DNA of 64,000 nt from Amphirosellinia nigrospora (GCA_004123355.1 SCHM01000001.1:3960001-4024000), one strand, 5' to 3'; counted from the first letter of the stretch, positions 1 through 12,352 are shown. Numbers and translations: made by a program. The notes: generated from the letters alone by a model not told the origin.

Positions 1-328
1 ATCGTGGAATGTAGTGCTGGCTCTTGAACCACTACTAAGCTGACATGACGTTGAAAACACGGGGTAGATCCTGAATTATCAGTGAATGTTCAATCGGGGA
101 CCAGTCTCAATTGTGGAAGGCCATACACCTCGCTGTGTAAGTAGGTAGGTATGTATTCACAACGTGGTACTCGGAATACCAATTAATTAATCACATGATC
201 TTGAACTTTTAACTTTCCCAATTGCTTGATGGTGGTTTTTTTTTTTTTTAAATCATAACTCTCTAATTGGCTCCCTGGACCCCATTGCCCCTGTCCGCCA
301 TAGCCATGGTCTATCATAAACCCAACTT
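1..328. other. intergenic, no gene seen
   Basis: This is the 3' flank of the epoxide hydrolase gene. It holds a GTAGGTAGGTATG tract near 140 and a short homopolymer T run near 238-250. I see no coding signal. Confidence 0.6.
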
Positions 329-1511
329 TTACAGAGCTGCCTTAAGGTCATCGCCGAGAACGCTCTTGATAAAGTCACCGATATGCTTGTTCACCTCGGC
401 AGGCTTCTGAATCATAGCCCAGTGCGAGCAATCCGTCAGGATCTCCAGCTTGAAAGGGCCAGCAAAGTGCTGCTCCTGACCATTCGCCATCCAAGTAGGC
501 AGAGCGGAGTCCTTATCTGCCATGAGTAGCATGCCAGGCATGGGGAACTTGAAGTTGTCGGCGGCCATGACCTCCTCGTCGGCCCCGTTGAGCTCACGGG
601 TCCTATACCAGTTGCAGGGGCCATGGAGGCCGTGGCGTGAGAACTCCTGCACATAGTGGTCGATCATCTCCTTGCTGACGAGCGGGCTTTGGCCGATGCT
701 ATCGATGTTCTCCTCGAGGACGCCGTGGCTGACGGCGAACACGGGCTTTCCCTCCGGCGTCGTGCCGCCGTACAAGCCGTTGAGGAAGGCTCGAAGACGC
801 TCGGGCGACTTGGATACGATCTCTTCTGCTCCGCCACCGGCGAGTTGCAGCTGGTATGTGAAGTTGGGCATCTTCGCGACTAGCTCCGGAAGGGACATCG
901 AGACCGAGGATGGCGGTAAGAACGGCACGCAGACCGAGAAAACACAGCGGATCAGCTCTGGGTAGTACTGTGCCATGCGCCTGTATTATTTTATTGTTAA
1001 TTATCAACTCCAGGCAATTTACGAGGGATCAGCATAAGTAACAAGCCATGGCTCATAACGCAGCGCTCAAATGTAAGTGAAAAGGGGGATACGTGGCTTA
1101 CCAGACGAATAGGCCACCCCAATCATGTCCGCCTAGGATGATCGGCTGTCAGTGACTTGTTTGATGACCTGAACCATCTGAGCCGTCATCTTCTTCATCG
1201 AGTACTCTTTATATGAGTCCGGCGCATCGGTTTGCCCGTAGCCCAGCATGTCCGGCACGACAACCTGCAGGTTCAGAGATAGCAAGTAAGGCACCTGGTT
1301 GCGCCATCCCATTCCAATATCCGGCCTATATACACCAGTCAGCTTCCACATAATCACTTGATAGGACACTAGCATACCAGCCGTGAATGAGCAATACTGT
1401 AGCCGTTGGCGTGCCAGCAGGTTTCGCTAACATGTAGTGGTATTTGACGCCATCTACTTCAGCGAACTTGTGCTCGACCCGTGGGTCGTTGGGAGCGAGG
1501 GAATCCACCAT
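329..1511 (-). CDS. soluble epoxide hydrolase-like alpha/beta hydrolase (one apparent frameshift)
   Basis: Alpha/beta-hydrolase of the epoxide hydrolase type, which opens epoxides to diols, probably cytosolic. Three exons: 1511-1378, 1325-1102 and 980-329. Introns have GT..AG ends. Joining exons 1 and 2 gives HGWPDIGMGWRNQVPYL, the oxyanion-hole HG motif region. Exon 2 ends in GGHDWGG, the nucleophile elbow with Asp. Near the C-terminus MLLMADKD supplies the acid-loop region and DCSHWAMIQKP the catalytic His. The ATG at 1511 precedes MVDSLAPNDPRVEHKF, a usual N-terminus. Read with one base restored the protein is about 336 aa, normal for the family. Anomaly: between QVTD and PIILGG (about 1145) the frame slips by one missing base, and no plausible intron explains it. 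It is either a recent lesion or a sequence error. Confidence 0.85.
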
Positions 1512-2367
1512 CTCGTCCTTTGGAACAGCGGTACTTGGTGAATGAATTAGTACCTTATCGAAAGAATTCCATCTCACGAGATAGTATGAAGCAGCAATGT
1601 GAGAAGGATAAAATGTTACAAGGGAAATATGGTTCGTTATCATATCTCATGTGTTTCACTCACCTGGGATCGAATAAACTCATGGTGAAGAAACGAGAAG
1701 GGTGGGTAAGCGAGAGAGAGAGAGAAAGACAAAATTACCATTAATATGACGGATCGTATTATATGTCAGCTTGGCGAATCAAACGACACCGCCCTACAAA
1801 GTCAGTCTCTATGTGGGCTGCTCGATTTTATATCATGCTGCGGTGTTGCGGGCAAGAGGGGGCGCTCTGAGCTTGGCCTGCATATTGAGGCCGACCCGAG
1901 GTTCCACCCATGATCATGACTGCGGGGAGCTGCCTTTCCCAGACGACCCATTTATTTCTCGTAGATCGTGCAGTGGCAGTCCCGAGGTAACCTATTATGG
2001 CCTTGGCGATGTCGGCTTCAAAGGTCTTTTACTAGTGAGTAGGTTGCTATACCGTAGAGAGCAGCTGGATGACTGTGCCACATCAAGTGAGATCGTAGAC
2101 AACGCTTAGATACGACATCTATACGACAACATGTTTTCTGATGCGCCAAAATTCACGACGACAGGTAGTGAGTTCGTCAAAGCTCAAGATATAGTAGAGT
2201 CAGTAATTCCAACTACAGCTCTTACTAGATAACATATGTTGCACTTACTCGGGCGGATCGTCCCTAGTCCCTCACCTCGAACCAACCAGAAGCGCCCCTA
2301 ACGCCTTTGTAGATGCCATCCAGTACACGAGGACTAGCATTGCCCTCATTAACGAAAGATAACCCGG
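1512..2367. other. intergenic, no supported gene
   Basis: Contains a GA-rich tract (about 1716-1732) and a plus-strand ORF at 1771-2109 that has no recognisable domain and no splice support. I do not call it a gene. Confidence 0.5.
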
Positions 2368-3466
2368 TCAGTAGATTACAGTGTCCTCATCCTCCTCAAT
2401 CATGACATCATCAGCTCTATCAGAATCTTTATCAGGTCCGACCTTATTAGTAGCGCGTGAAGAGGGACGATTAGTAGACTCAGGTTGTGGCTTGTCAGCA
2501 GGTTGTTCATCATTGGGTTTACCCACTGTCTCGTCTTTCTCTGGGAGCGATGGTCTTGGCGCAATGCTCGGGCTATGCAGGCGCGGTTCTTTGCGCTCTT
2601 TGAATTCCAAAACCTCTTTCTTGATGTTATTTTCGACCTGCTGAATCTGGTCCTGTATTCTGTCTTTCTGCGACCTGGTGAGTTCATATGGCCGGTAGAA
2701 CTGTTATGATCGTTAGTAGCTACCAAGATTATACATGTTAGGCTGGCTGGTGGACATACAATCTTTGGTTTGGTTTCTGTTTGCAGATACTGGGCCTTGG
2801 CTAGCATATCGGCGTGCTTGGTTTTCATCTACATATTCCAGTAAGTCATGCGCTCTCCTAGTTGGATCGAGCCCCTGAAAGACACGAGGAGAGGTGGGCC
2901 ACATACAACTTGTTCGTCGAATTTGAGTTGCTCAGCTTTGCGCACAGCTTCTAGCTTGGAAAGCCTCTGCGTGCGCAAACGGTCTTCTTCGGCTCGTTGT
3001 TGCGTCGATTTTGCCTGCTGTCGTCGCTCAATGTCTTGACGCTTCCTATGTTGCGAGCCAGCACTGGCCTGGTTTAGGGTATTCATCAGACCGCCTAGTA
3101 ACCGTTTCCCACGCTTCTTCTCTTCCTGACGTGCTATCTCTCGGCGGTCCGTGCCTGGGGCTACTGTAGATTGAGGTCGGGGCTCGCGTCTCGCGTCCAT
3201 CTTCTCGCCATCTACTTTGGCCCGTTTGGCGGATTTAGGGGTCTCGTCGTCAGGCGAAGCGGGTGGTGATGCTTTGCGCTTCTGTTGCGCATCGGTGGCA
3301 GGAGGGCCTTGGTTGTGCTCGTCGGTGGACTCATGTCCGGATTCGGCCAATTTGCCATTAGCATCGCGGCGGACCGGGGAGCTAGATGTTGACCGCGCGG
3401 TTAGGATGCCGCATGGAGCAGGATAATATGAAGCTAATTGTCTGCTTACCCTTCGTAGGCTGACAT
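2368..3466 (-). CDS. pinin/SDK/MemA domain protein
   Basis: Four exons: 3466-3450, 3381-2907, 2828-2760 and 2700-2368, which join without a break to 297 aa. The first exon is only 17 nt (MSAYEG). The N-terminal ~75 residues are acidic and low-complexity with a basic KSAKRAKVDGEK patch. The pinin/SDK/MemA core follows: a GKRLLGGLMNTLNQ box, then a long basic/acidic coiled coil (about residues 100-165), then QTETKPKIFYRPYELT, where the family has its TKPPLYYRP-like motif. The C-terminal ~80 residues are disordered and Ser/Pro/Asp-rich. The family is nuclear and tied to pre-mRNA splicing and the exon-junction machinery. Introns 2 and 3 have clear branch sites (GACTTAC, TACTAACG). It is divergent to the PHF5A gene. 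The exact partner complex is inferred. Confidence 0.86.
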
Positions 3467-4213
3467 GGCGTCGGAGGGCGGAGATAATGCAAAGGTAATG
3501 AACAACTCGGACCTGAAAAGAAGGCTATGTATGCTGAACTGGGTTAGAAATTAACAATGGAACACCCCGCGAGCCGTCGACGTTTCCGGTTCTGGATGGG
3601 TTTAGTTCACAACAATTATTTGTGGTTGGAAAAGCGAGAATACCATGTGTAAACATCTAGATGGTTGTTCAATACATATCTACCAGTCTATCTACAAGGC
3701 AGGTAGTTGGAGATTGCGAGGGGAGAAATGTCAAGAGACAGACGTTAGGTACTTGGCAAGTAGCGTTGCAAGCCGAAACCCAGGCGCGGCGACCTGGTGT
3801 ACCCGCTACATATGCGGCCTGTAGCAGGAGATACAGCACGCTCATCCACATATTCACAGTGGATCGAGTGGATCTCATCAGCATATTTAGCGGCATGAGA
3901 TCAGCCCCAACCCCTGCTTATCGCCTGCCTAGGTACTTAGGACTGCCCCACCACAGCTGTATGACCTTCAAGGTTATTTAGAAAAGTTAAGCAAGTGGCA
4001 AGGCTGAGAAATCCAAAACACCATTATCGCATTTACTGTCTCGCCTAGGTAGCCTTACGGACCCTTCCCTTCTTTCTTCCTTCACTCATTTAAATATCGC
4101 ACGACACCTCTCTACATCCACATCCACGTCCACGTCCGCGTCCACGCCCCATATCTAGATTATCATTAATCAGTCTTCATCAAGGCTAATCTAACAAATC
4201 ACGAAAGACAAAC
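3467..4213. promoter_or_regulatory. shared upstream region of the divergent pinin-like and PHF5A genes
   Basis: This 747 bp stretch separates two start codons that point away from each other, so it must hold both promoters. It contains a pyrimidine-rich stretch and a degenerate TCCACG hexamer array at about 4114-4148, just inside the PHF5A 5' leader. No other coding signal is convincing; the ORFs at 3661-3981 on both strands look like chance. Confidence 0.45.
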
Positions 4214-4713
4214 ATGTCGCGCCATCATCCGTAAGTATCCACCCATGGTCGCTCTCAAGGCCCTTAGAGGCGTAGCTAACACCTGCTCCTTACAGCGATC
4301 TCGTTATGTGCCGCAAGCAATCTGGCATCGCCATCGGTCGCCTGTGCGACAAGTGCGACGGCAAGTGTCCGGTCTGCGATTCGTACGTGCGCCCCACGAC
4401 GCTGGTACGCATCTGCGACGAGTGCAGCTTCGGCAACTACCAGAACAAGTGTGTCGTGTGCGGTGGCGAGGGTATCTCGGACGCGTTCTACTGCTTCGAG
4501 TGTACGCGCCTCGAGAAGGACCGCGACGGGTGCCCCAAGATCATAAATCTTGGTAGTTCACGGACAGACGTGAGTGTCCCTGTCCCCTTACTTTCTTTTC
4601 CCCCTACGCCCGGTCACGTGCGTAGTTGGTCGTATTGGTAGACACTTACTAACCGCTTCCCTTCTTTACCACAGTTGTTTTATCAAAAGAAAACGAATCG
4701 GACGGGCTACTAG
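4214..4713 (+). CDS. phf5a: PHF5A/Rds3, SF3b splicing subunit
   Basis: Three exons: 4214-4230, 4296-4569 and 4675-4713, giving 109 aa, essentially the universal length (110). It is a zinc-cluster protein with CxxC pairs at [27 protein letters not shown] and CFECTR, and a basic C-terminal tail ending [11 protein letters not shown]5A/Rds3 is a core subunit of SF3b in the U2 snRNP. It contacts SF3B1 next to the branch-site adenosine pocket. Exon 1 is 17 nt, and both introns have standard ends. No frame disruption is seen in this very conserved gene, which makes it a useful quality control for the window. The extra plus-strand frame across 4574-4879 is intron and 3' UTR, not coding. Confidence 0.97.
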
Positions 4714-5092
4714 CCCTTGTGCTGCCCGGGTCTGGGCTGCTGAGGATGAGGATGAGGATGAGAAGCACAAGCAAGCGGTTGAACCATGTAGCTGGGATAG
4801 AGGTTTCCATCATACCCTCATATTTTGCATTTACGTAGGCGTTTTATGGTTACAGTTTGATTTGCGCGGGTCAAGTTGATACCCCCAGTCAGTATAATAG
4901 ACGGGAATGACAAAAGATGCGTATCACAAGTCAGGTTTTCGAGACTTAAAGGGACCAATTCGGTCCCAAGAGTAATACTAAATCTAAATCATAAAGCATT
5001 CAATCATTCATAATGTACAGGATGCTGCTAAGCTACGACGACGTATTACCTGTGTGCCATTGTATTTTCGGGCCTCTTCTGCTTCAACTTGA

Positions 5093-6628
5093 TTAGAGAT
5101 AGCTGACTTTGACGCCCATTCCAGCAGTCTGTTTGACCTTGCTCCACCCTGACCCGAGGATACGCTGTACCCGCTCTCGAAGGTTCTTCCGACTAAACAC
5201 TACTATTATACTAACAAGAAAAGCAATCAGTCTTATGAGTAGCATGGGGTTAGTCCTAAGTGAACCCCCAGCTGCTCAATGATATTTCGGAAATTTGCTA
5301 TAATCATAACAGCTCTTGTTCCAAGGCTTGGGGTTGCCACAACCTTCTTTGATTTAGAGGTAGATGAAGACGATTGGGCGGGTTTTGACAAGGCAGAGGC
5401 GTTTCTAGGGTTTCGTGCCTTGCTGGGAGGCGGAGGATGTGGCGACTGTTCGATACCATAGTCCACTTCACTTGCCTCTCGCTTTGCATGCTCCTCTTCG
5501 AGTCGACGACGTTCTTTGGCTTCGTTTTCTGTTCTCAGCCTCCGAGCCTGTTCAATGTCCCTTCTCAACTCATCGTCTTGTCTCTGCTGTTCCTCACGCT
5601 CCCTTTGTAGAACAGCTTGTTGTTCTTCTTGGAGGCTTTGGAGAGCCTGTAGAAATGCCTCCCGCCTCTCCTCGTCGAGGACTGAACTAACACTAATGAA
5701 CTCTCTTGCATAGTCCCATTCGTTGTTTCGCAGTAGGACATGAAGAGTATATAGTTCGAGTATCTTGACTCTTGCATTAAGATCTCGTGGTGTATCAGCA
5801 CCGCCAGTGGCACCTTTTGATTTTGGCCGGCCACCCCGTGACGAAGGCCGGTGAGAGCGCGCTGCTTCCAGCTGTCGGGATATATCTAGGTTTGGTGAGT
5901 TTGAAGCAGCTAGGTAGTTTTCTAGTCGCTTCTGGTTTACAACCTGAGACGGAGCATGTGAAAGCAGAAGAGTGGCTCTTTGAGAAATAGTTAGCTGGGA
6001 TTCATGGAGGACGTTTCAATCGGCCATTGGAGCCTCGGAAGTCCTCAGCGGCACACTTTACTTTGCACAAAGAATGACCAACTAAAAAGCATGCGGAGCG
6101 CAAGCTTAAAAAAAATCAAGATTGCAAAACAACTCACAGATTTATGACCACGTCGGAGTCAACATCCCCCTCAATACCGTGGTAGCCAAATTGCACGACC
6201 TCCTCCCAAACATCGCCATTCCGAACCTTCTGGCACAGCGTCCGCCACTCCTGTGTCCCAAAGGCCTCCTTGCCCTCTTCGGGGTCCAGCTCCAGAATGG
6301 CATTGAGTATTGTTAGATACAAGCTCCATACCTTGATTCTCGTGCCACGCGAGGACCTTATGACGGGTGCAGGTTCTGTTAAGCCGTTGACATCGCTCCC
6401 TTCGGTCGATGGAGTGATTAGTGGCAGGAGGGTTGAGAGGGCTTCGGGCAGCCGACGCGTAAGAAACAACTGTGACGCCTGCCGATAAGCCTTGGAAATT
6501 TGCGACGGCGCCGCACGCGGACTTGGCGACGAAACGAGGGACGATATCGAACTCGAGAGCCCATGGGATCCGAAAGCCTCTGAAGCCGTCGGGCTCAAGG
6601 TAGCCGAGAAGGAATTGTCGAACGCCAT
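5093..6628 (-). CDS. pex26: PEX26-like peroxin, tail-anchored (one apparent frameshift)
   Basis: Two exons, 6628-6138 and 5977-5093 (donor GTGAGT, branch GCTAAC, acceptor AAAG). The N-terminal part begins [20 protein letters not shown] and contains a helical [19 protein letters not shown] repeat. The centre reads [15 protein letters not shown], followed by [20 protein letters not shown]. Then comes a long Glu/Arg/Gln coiled coil ([17 protein letters not shown], then [12 protein letters not shown]). The C-terminus has a hydrophobic segment ([18 protein letters not shown]) and a basic tail ending GMGVKVSYL. That layout fits filamentous-fungal PEX26/PEX15-type proteins that anchor the Pex1-Pex6 AAA complex at the peroxisome membrane. 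Near 5255 one base is missing just before the membrane anchor, so as written the tail would be lost. The name rests on remembered family resemblance. Confidence 0.7.
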
Positions 6629-8533
6629 CGGTTTGCTCGGGCCGGCTCTGTGGTGGGAACAAGAGATGGATTACTGCTATGCCTCGTCTGCACTGGCATG
6701 GACACGACAAGGCGCCACATCAACTGCGACAGCGCAGGCGAAAAACTAGGTGCCAAAGGAAGTCAAGAAATTAATTGCCAAACATGGAGGCTTGCGCACA
6801 TAGGAAAACAGTCATTGGCGTTTAGAGTGTTCTCGTGGCATGTGGAACTTGGCAGCCAGTGACCGCAAATTGCGTCGGTCGGTTGAGGAAAGTCAAGTCA
6901 ACACCTACATGCGCGAGTCCGCGCCGTCCGTACCTAGGCTAGGTAAGTTTGGCAAGTCGGTGATTGCATGCCGCCATTTTGCCTCGGCCCAGCGTTGCGC
7001 ATGCTCCACCTGCCTGCCTAAGACAAGTCCACAGGCGTTGCTACGTAAACGGGTGCTAGTACGGCTTAGGTAATCCTCGCAGCATACCTTACCTACTACC
7101 TACCTAGCAACTATTTTATCCAACCACAACACTAAAAACGACCTGAGATGGTAGGTAGGTAATGTTTAAGTTTAAGACCAGGTTAACAGCGCCAGTTTTT
7201 AATGCCTTTCAAATTACCCCTAAAGCCTACTCAAATAATTAAGGGAATATAACGAGCATATTGTTCTATATTTTAACTGACCATCCCATATCTCACTACC
7301 TAGGTAAGTGTACCTAATTAAAGGCTATCAAGCAACAACAAACCGCAGGCCGCCTTTCGCCATATAAAGATTGTATTCGCTACGCAAGCACAGCTTTCAG
7401 TTAAGGATAATAATTCGTGATTCTAATTCCTGTGGGAAGCCTTGTGCTCAGAATAACTAAACATGTGACTTGTTACTCGTTAAAGACCTCGAAAAACAAC
7501 CTTACAAGCTACTACTCATCATCTACCAAAAGTTCCTTGCCGTGCAGTTGATAGTTATCGTCACTAAATAAAGAGCGAAGCTTTGGCAATAGTTTGGCCG
7601 CGTTAATAATAAACGTTAAAAATCTTTTTCAGATAGGACGGAAAGACGGTCTATTCGTTCACCTTGTTTGTCACACGGACCTTGGACAGTGCGCAATACA
7701 GTGCCACACAGTATCCCACACGGAGTTCGCTAGTTACTACCCTACAAGGCTGGGGCAGTCGTACGAGGTTATCGTAAGTCTCAGAAGCAGATACCGAGCT
7801 GAACTCGAACACCGAGACACTCGCCTCACCGGCTACAGAGGTCTTTCCTTTCGGTACCGTAGAGGTTGACGAAGCTGTAGGAAAGGAAAGGAAAGGAAAG
7901 GAAGGGAATTCTGAGCATAAAAGGCAGCGAATCCTCTCTTCAAACAGAATAAGGAACTTAGATCGATATGGCCCCTTTGGCACCATAGTTGCTTATTACT
8001 CAATTAAACCTATTCCAAGCCCTTAATCAGAGCCCTTGTGACATCGTTCGCCTGTCCTTCAATGATAAGCGTAGTATCAGAATAGTGTTACAGTCCATTT
8101 ATATTTTACCATAAATAGGAGAACCAGCTCACTACTACATAGTTATATCGTATGTGAAGCTACATAGTTGTTGAAACTATCAGTGGTTATGGGAGCTGTC
8201 TGATTTCAGTGTTTTTGTTGAAAACACTACCTGTGGAAGGGCGCTGTTATCAGGGACTTATACAACTTCGTGATTGTAGGTAGATAGGTGTATGACGTTT
8301 CCCTTTAGCAATCGCGAAAAGGAAACAAACTACTTCCGACGTTAAAACGCCTTTGCACAGAAACAATCCAAAGTGATCGCCACCACGCTTGCTTTCTAAC
8401 CCAAATTACATCCAAAACATACCTACATCGTGCACACTGGTTCAAGGTCCCCGTTTATACACTCCATGATGGTTGTTCATGCTCCCTTCTGTTTCTTTTA
8501 AGTCTACTCCTAAACTCTAAGACCTTCCTGATC
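6629..8533. other. intergenic with TACCTAGG-type motifs
   Basis: Repeated GTAGGTAGGTA/CCTACCTAGG motifs occur near 6930, 7080-7160 and 7300. A (GGAAA)n purine tract lies at about 7879-7903. Several chance ORFs (7594-7869, 7651-7986) show no domain. It includes the 5' flank of the CAF1 gene. Confidence 0.5.
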
Positions 8534-10468
8534 ATGGAGGTGAATTCCACCACGTTTTGGACTATTTTGCCTGAGCTCATGGGTGCCTTGGTCGACTCAC
8601 GTTGGGTAGCAATAGACGTTGAGATGACAGGAATCTCGACAGACGGCCACTTCATACCCCCGGGCACAAACCTTCAAGAGGCATACCAGTCGGTCAAGGA
8701 ATCCGCCGAGTCCTACCAAATCCTTCAAATCGGTTTCACGTTTTGCAAATATAACAAGGAAACCTGTAAGATTCTCGAGGTCGATATGGCGATATGGCTT
8801 GCTAACCTTATACGCCAGCTGAATATGAAACAAAAACAATCGAATGTCCTATCAGTCCGCTCTTCCCTCCTGGAATGAGCTCCGCGGCTCTCACACGAAT
8901 TCTTAATCGCAATTTTACCACGTCTGTATCTTCCTACGCTTTTCTACGGAGCCACAAATTCCCGTTTCACAGGACGCTCGACTCGGGAGTTCCATATCTA
9001 AGTAGAGAAGAAGAGTCATATGCGAGAAGGCGGGTTATCCAGATGTCAGACGGCGACTCCATTGACATCCCCAAGCTTAGCGATGAGAACATACAGTTTT
9101 ACTTGTTCTATAAGAGCAAAATCCAACGCGTTGTAGAGCGTGCACAATCTCGCGAGGTAAAGGCTAGACTGGATTTCCTCAACATCCTACCAAAGACAAG
9201 AAATCCAAAACTAACATGCTTTCGTAGCACATATGTGTACAGGTTATAGGCCAATCTAAACAGCCATTAAACGATCTCGAGACGAAGCTTATTTGTCAAA
9301 TTCTTCAAGATGACTTTCCGTTCCTAGTTGCCACGGAGCCGGATGGTAGTGGTCGCCTCAACATTGTTTGGGAGTTTTCTCCACGGTTTGTCAATCATTA
9401 TATCGCAAACCCTTCTTTCAGCTAATATTCGGTCGATACTGACTATTGCTGCTATCAGGCTCCCAAAAAACGGCGGCATAATACAGAAGCGATAAATAAA
9501 TTGATAGGCAAGCCGAAAATCATCACTATTTACACAGCTTTTAGTGCTAATCTCACGCAGGTATTCGACATGTATTCGATGCTCTAGCGGGAGGAGAGTT
9601 CGCATCAAAGATTCAAAAAAGTTGGATTCCTACTGGGACCCCAAACCGCCACATAGATCCTCTCAATGTCAACAACGGACCAGGATTCAAATATGCCCCC
9701 GACATGTCGCAAGTTGAGGCGATGTGCAAAGCCACGAGTCCTATCATTGTTGGGCATAACCTGTTCCACGACCTCGCCTTCATATACCAGACGTTTTTTG
9801 GGCGTCTGCCCGAGACTTTGGATGGATTCCTATCAACGATACACAAGTTATTTCCCCGGATCATAGACACGAAATATATGTTCCTCAGGGCGCAGGGACA
9901 GGCGCACCACGGCCAGGCCGCCACGAACAGATCGTTGTCAGAGTTGTATTCTCTATTCAGTGAAAAACAATTCCCCTTCATCCAATCGACTGACAACTTC
10001 ATCGAGAAGAGCAAAAATCCCCACCATGCTGGCCGCGATAGTGAGTTGTCCAGAATGCCTGACGCTGTATGATCGAGTGCTACATGCTAATTTGACAAAG
10101 GCGCATTGACCATGACCGTCTTCCTCAAACAGGCTGTTTATCTCAAGGGGTACTGGTCTCAGCCCCTTTCCGTTCCCGAGTCGCTTCGCAGGCGCCGAGA
10201 AAACATCTTGGATGAGCAAAAAGAATGGGAAAAGGCATCAAAGGATGGCTTAGATCGCTACGAGCCATTACATCCAGACCAGCCCGCTTCTTTTGTGCAC
10301 AATTCCCTTCCTAAGCTTGAACCTCCACTTCAAGACTCATCGACCCAGCGCTTGGAGAACTATTCTGCGAAGGAAGCGGCAGTCATACCGCTATGGAGTG
10401 AGGCGTTCTGGCGAGAATTTGGCAACAAAACTCGCATTGGTAATGCTGGTGTTGTGGAATTTCAATAG
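8534..10468 (+). CDS. CAF1-family (PARN-type) DEDD ribonuclease
   Basis: Six exons: 8534-8765, 8819-9156, 9243-9389, 9459-9507, 9561-10040 and 10101-10468. They join without a break to 537 aa. A CAF1 deadenylase removes poly(A) tails 3'-5'. The DEDD residues are visible: D28 and E30 in AIDVEMTGI, Asp in HNLFHDLAFIY, and Asp in HHAGRDSALT (the H..D pair made only by joining exons 5 and 6). YLSREEESYARRRV and IGIRHVFDALAGG are further family blocks. The order and spacing fit PARN-like fungal proteins more than Pop2/CNOT7. No R3H or RRM domain is obvious, and the C-terminal ~80 residues look disordered. Intron 4 (9508-9560) starts with GCAAGC and ends CACGCAG, a GC-AG intron. Intron 3's donor (GTCAAT) is weak but keeps the frame. 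Confidence 0.9.
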
Positions 10469-11193
10469 TTATATAAGCCCTCGAGAACAACGATAATCGG
10501 CTCTTGATATCATCGAATTCGTGGCATACCATTATTCTCGCGGAATCGAGGTAATTACTTGGGCAAGGTTTGGCAATGGTTGTGTCAGGGACCTCGCAGG
10601 GTTGTCGCACGGGGAACCAGTGAAGCCATCTCCGTGGGCTCTATGTGACTATATGACTATATACAGAGAGTCTCTTTCTCTAGTCTATTCCTGTGTCTAG
10701 ATCCCTGTTCCTGGCAGCCTGTATATTGCCTCGTCATTCAGTGGGAGATACTATGGCGTGTCACGAGGCACGGAACACTCGGACAAAGAGATAAGAAGAC
10801 AACTGTATATAGTTAGATGGCCTCCACGAGGATAGGACCAGAGCTTCGTGCAATAACAAGTGTCTATTGCCTACCATATACTAGATTCATGACAGGGTGT
10901 CTACAATTTACCATCATGTGATAGTAGGGCGGGTGTGCACATGTAGCATTAGGCCAATGTTGAGCTTGTGCTGACTCAAAAGCACATGTGTAAGTGTCGT
11001 CTTGAGCTCGGGCGCTTCACGCCCCTGCCTGCATAGTTTATCTCTATGTGATGGCCGTAGTACAGTGATAAGATACAATGCGTAGATACACTGATGGGTG
11101 TGCGCCCCTTAAGGTGTATTACAATGGGTAGTACTGTCGTACCAGGATTTCTGACTGTTCGCCACTGCTTGTTCTTGGTTCTTCGTATGCCTT
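10469..11193. other. intergenic between convergent CAF1 and mL46 genes
   Basis: This is the shared 3' flank of two convergent genes. It has GT-rich stretches and no coding signal. Confidence 0.6.
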
Positions 11194-12352
11194 CTACCTG
11201 TCTGCCATCATATTTCTGAGGGCATAGAAGTAATCTTTGTCTAATTTGGTCTTGAGTTCTTCCTTGGTCAGCCAGTTGAAGTCCTTCAGCCCCATTTTGT
11301 TGCCTTTTAGGTCAGCCTGGCCGGCCATGATCCGGCCCTTGTGGAAAAATGTCTTCTCACCACGCTGCCTTAACGATGTGTCTTCGTTGAACTCGGGCTG
11401 CTTGACGATATGCGCTACTGGCACTCGCCCCACCATCCATGTGTTCATGTTGACTCCGGCTGCCAATTCCAAAACTCTCGCGGCGGTCTATGTTATCGTT
11501 GGTTATCAGCTTCCTAAATAAGAGAATGTAATACACTCTGTTTGAACTCACCTCGTGCAAATGTTCGTCCGTTGGGACGTCTTCAGCTGGGAACAGCCAC
11601 TGGCCATCTGTTCGCTGCACAATCAAGTATAGCGTGCGATCCAACGCCCGGTCTAACCGCCGAAATCATTGGTCTTGTGGCCTCAGTGATTCTGTTCATT
11701 GGCCGCTCAACCGGCACAATATCATCCGGGGCGGCCTCCTCGCCATCCTCCGTCACTCGCAGCTCCGCGTCCTTCAGGAGGATATCACGTATACGCTCTT
11801 CGTTGCTTAGCGTACTGCCGACCAGTAGCTCGTCGTTCCAAGCATTACGTCCCTGTGCGTAGTACCGACCCAGCTCCTTAGCAGCGATCCTGCCTCGTTC
11901 GTCAAACTTGATCCGCCAATCGAGGTCTGAGGCTGTGTCCTTTTTGAAGTAGAAGGTATGTCGAAAGGGGAGTACCAGTCGCTCGTTGAGGCGCTTTTGG
12001 TAGAAGAAGAATGAATTTTCGAAGGGAGTGAGGGCACGGGTGATCAACGGCGCCCTCGTGAGAATTACGCCACTTTTTATTCGATACTCGGCTCGACGTG
12101 ATGCTGTGACGGGTGGGTGTGGGTGTGATTCGGTTGGTTTGAGATGGTGAGCTTCGGCTGTGGCCGCTGCATCGGCGCTGGCTGAGTAGGGGCGGAATTG
12201 GACATTTCTGCAGTTGGCGCATATGTTTTTGGCTTGTCCTGAAGGTCCAAATGTGAGCTGGCAGCCTTCTCGATTGGCTGGCTACCTGGTTTGAAGGGGT
12301 ACACACTTTTTAATAAGGTTGCAGCAACGCTGCCTCTGCCCGGCACTGACAT
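11194..12352 (-). CDS. mrpl17: mitochondrial large-subunit ribosomal protein mL46 (two apparent frame losses)
   Basis: Three exons: 12352-12286, 12238-11552 and 11487-11194. The first intron is only 47 nt. The N-terminus (MSVPGRGSVAATLLKSVYPF, then NCRNVQFRPYSASAD) is basic and Ser/Ala-rich like a mitochondrial presequence. Then come YRIKSGVILTRAPLITR, TPFENSFFFYQKRLNERL and FKKDTASDLDWRIK. The NUDIX-like second half has RLDRALDRTLYLIVQR, WLFPAEDVPTDEHLHE and AAGVNMNTWMVGRVPVAH. This matches mL46 (MRPL17/MRPL46) throughout, with about 349 aa expected. Between EAT and RRLDRAL (about 11657-11678) two single bases appear to be missing, so the written frame runs into nonsense for a few codons. 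For an essential single-copy ribosomal gene this is more likely a sequence error than a pseudogene. Confidence 0.88.

Noticed and set aside
1771-2109. 112 aa plus-strand ORF
   Set aside because: No recognisable domain, no splice signals, and composition unlike the neighbouring genes.
5415-5834. ORFs on both strands over the PEX26-like coiled coil
   Set aside because: Shadow frames of the Glu/Arg/Gln-rich coding sequence.
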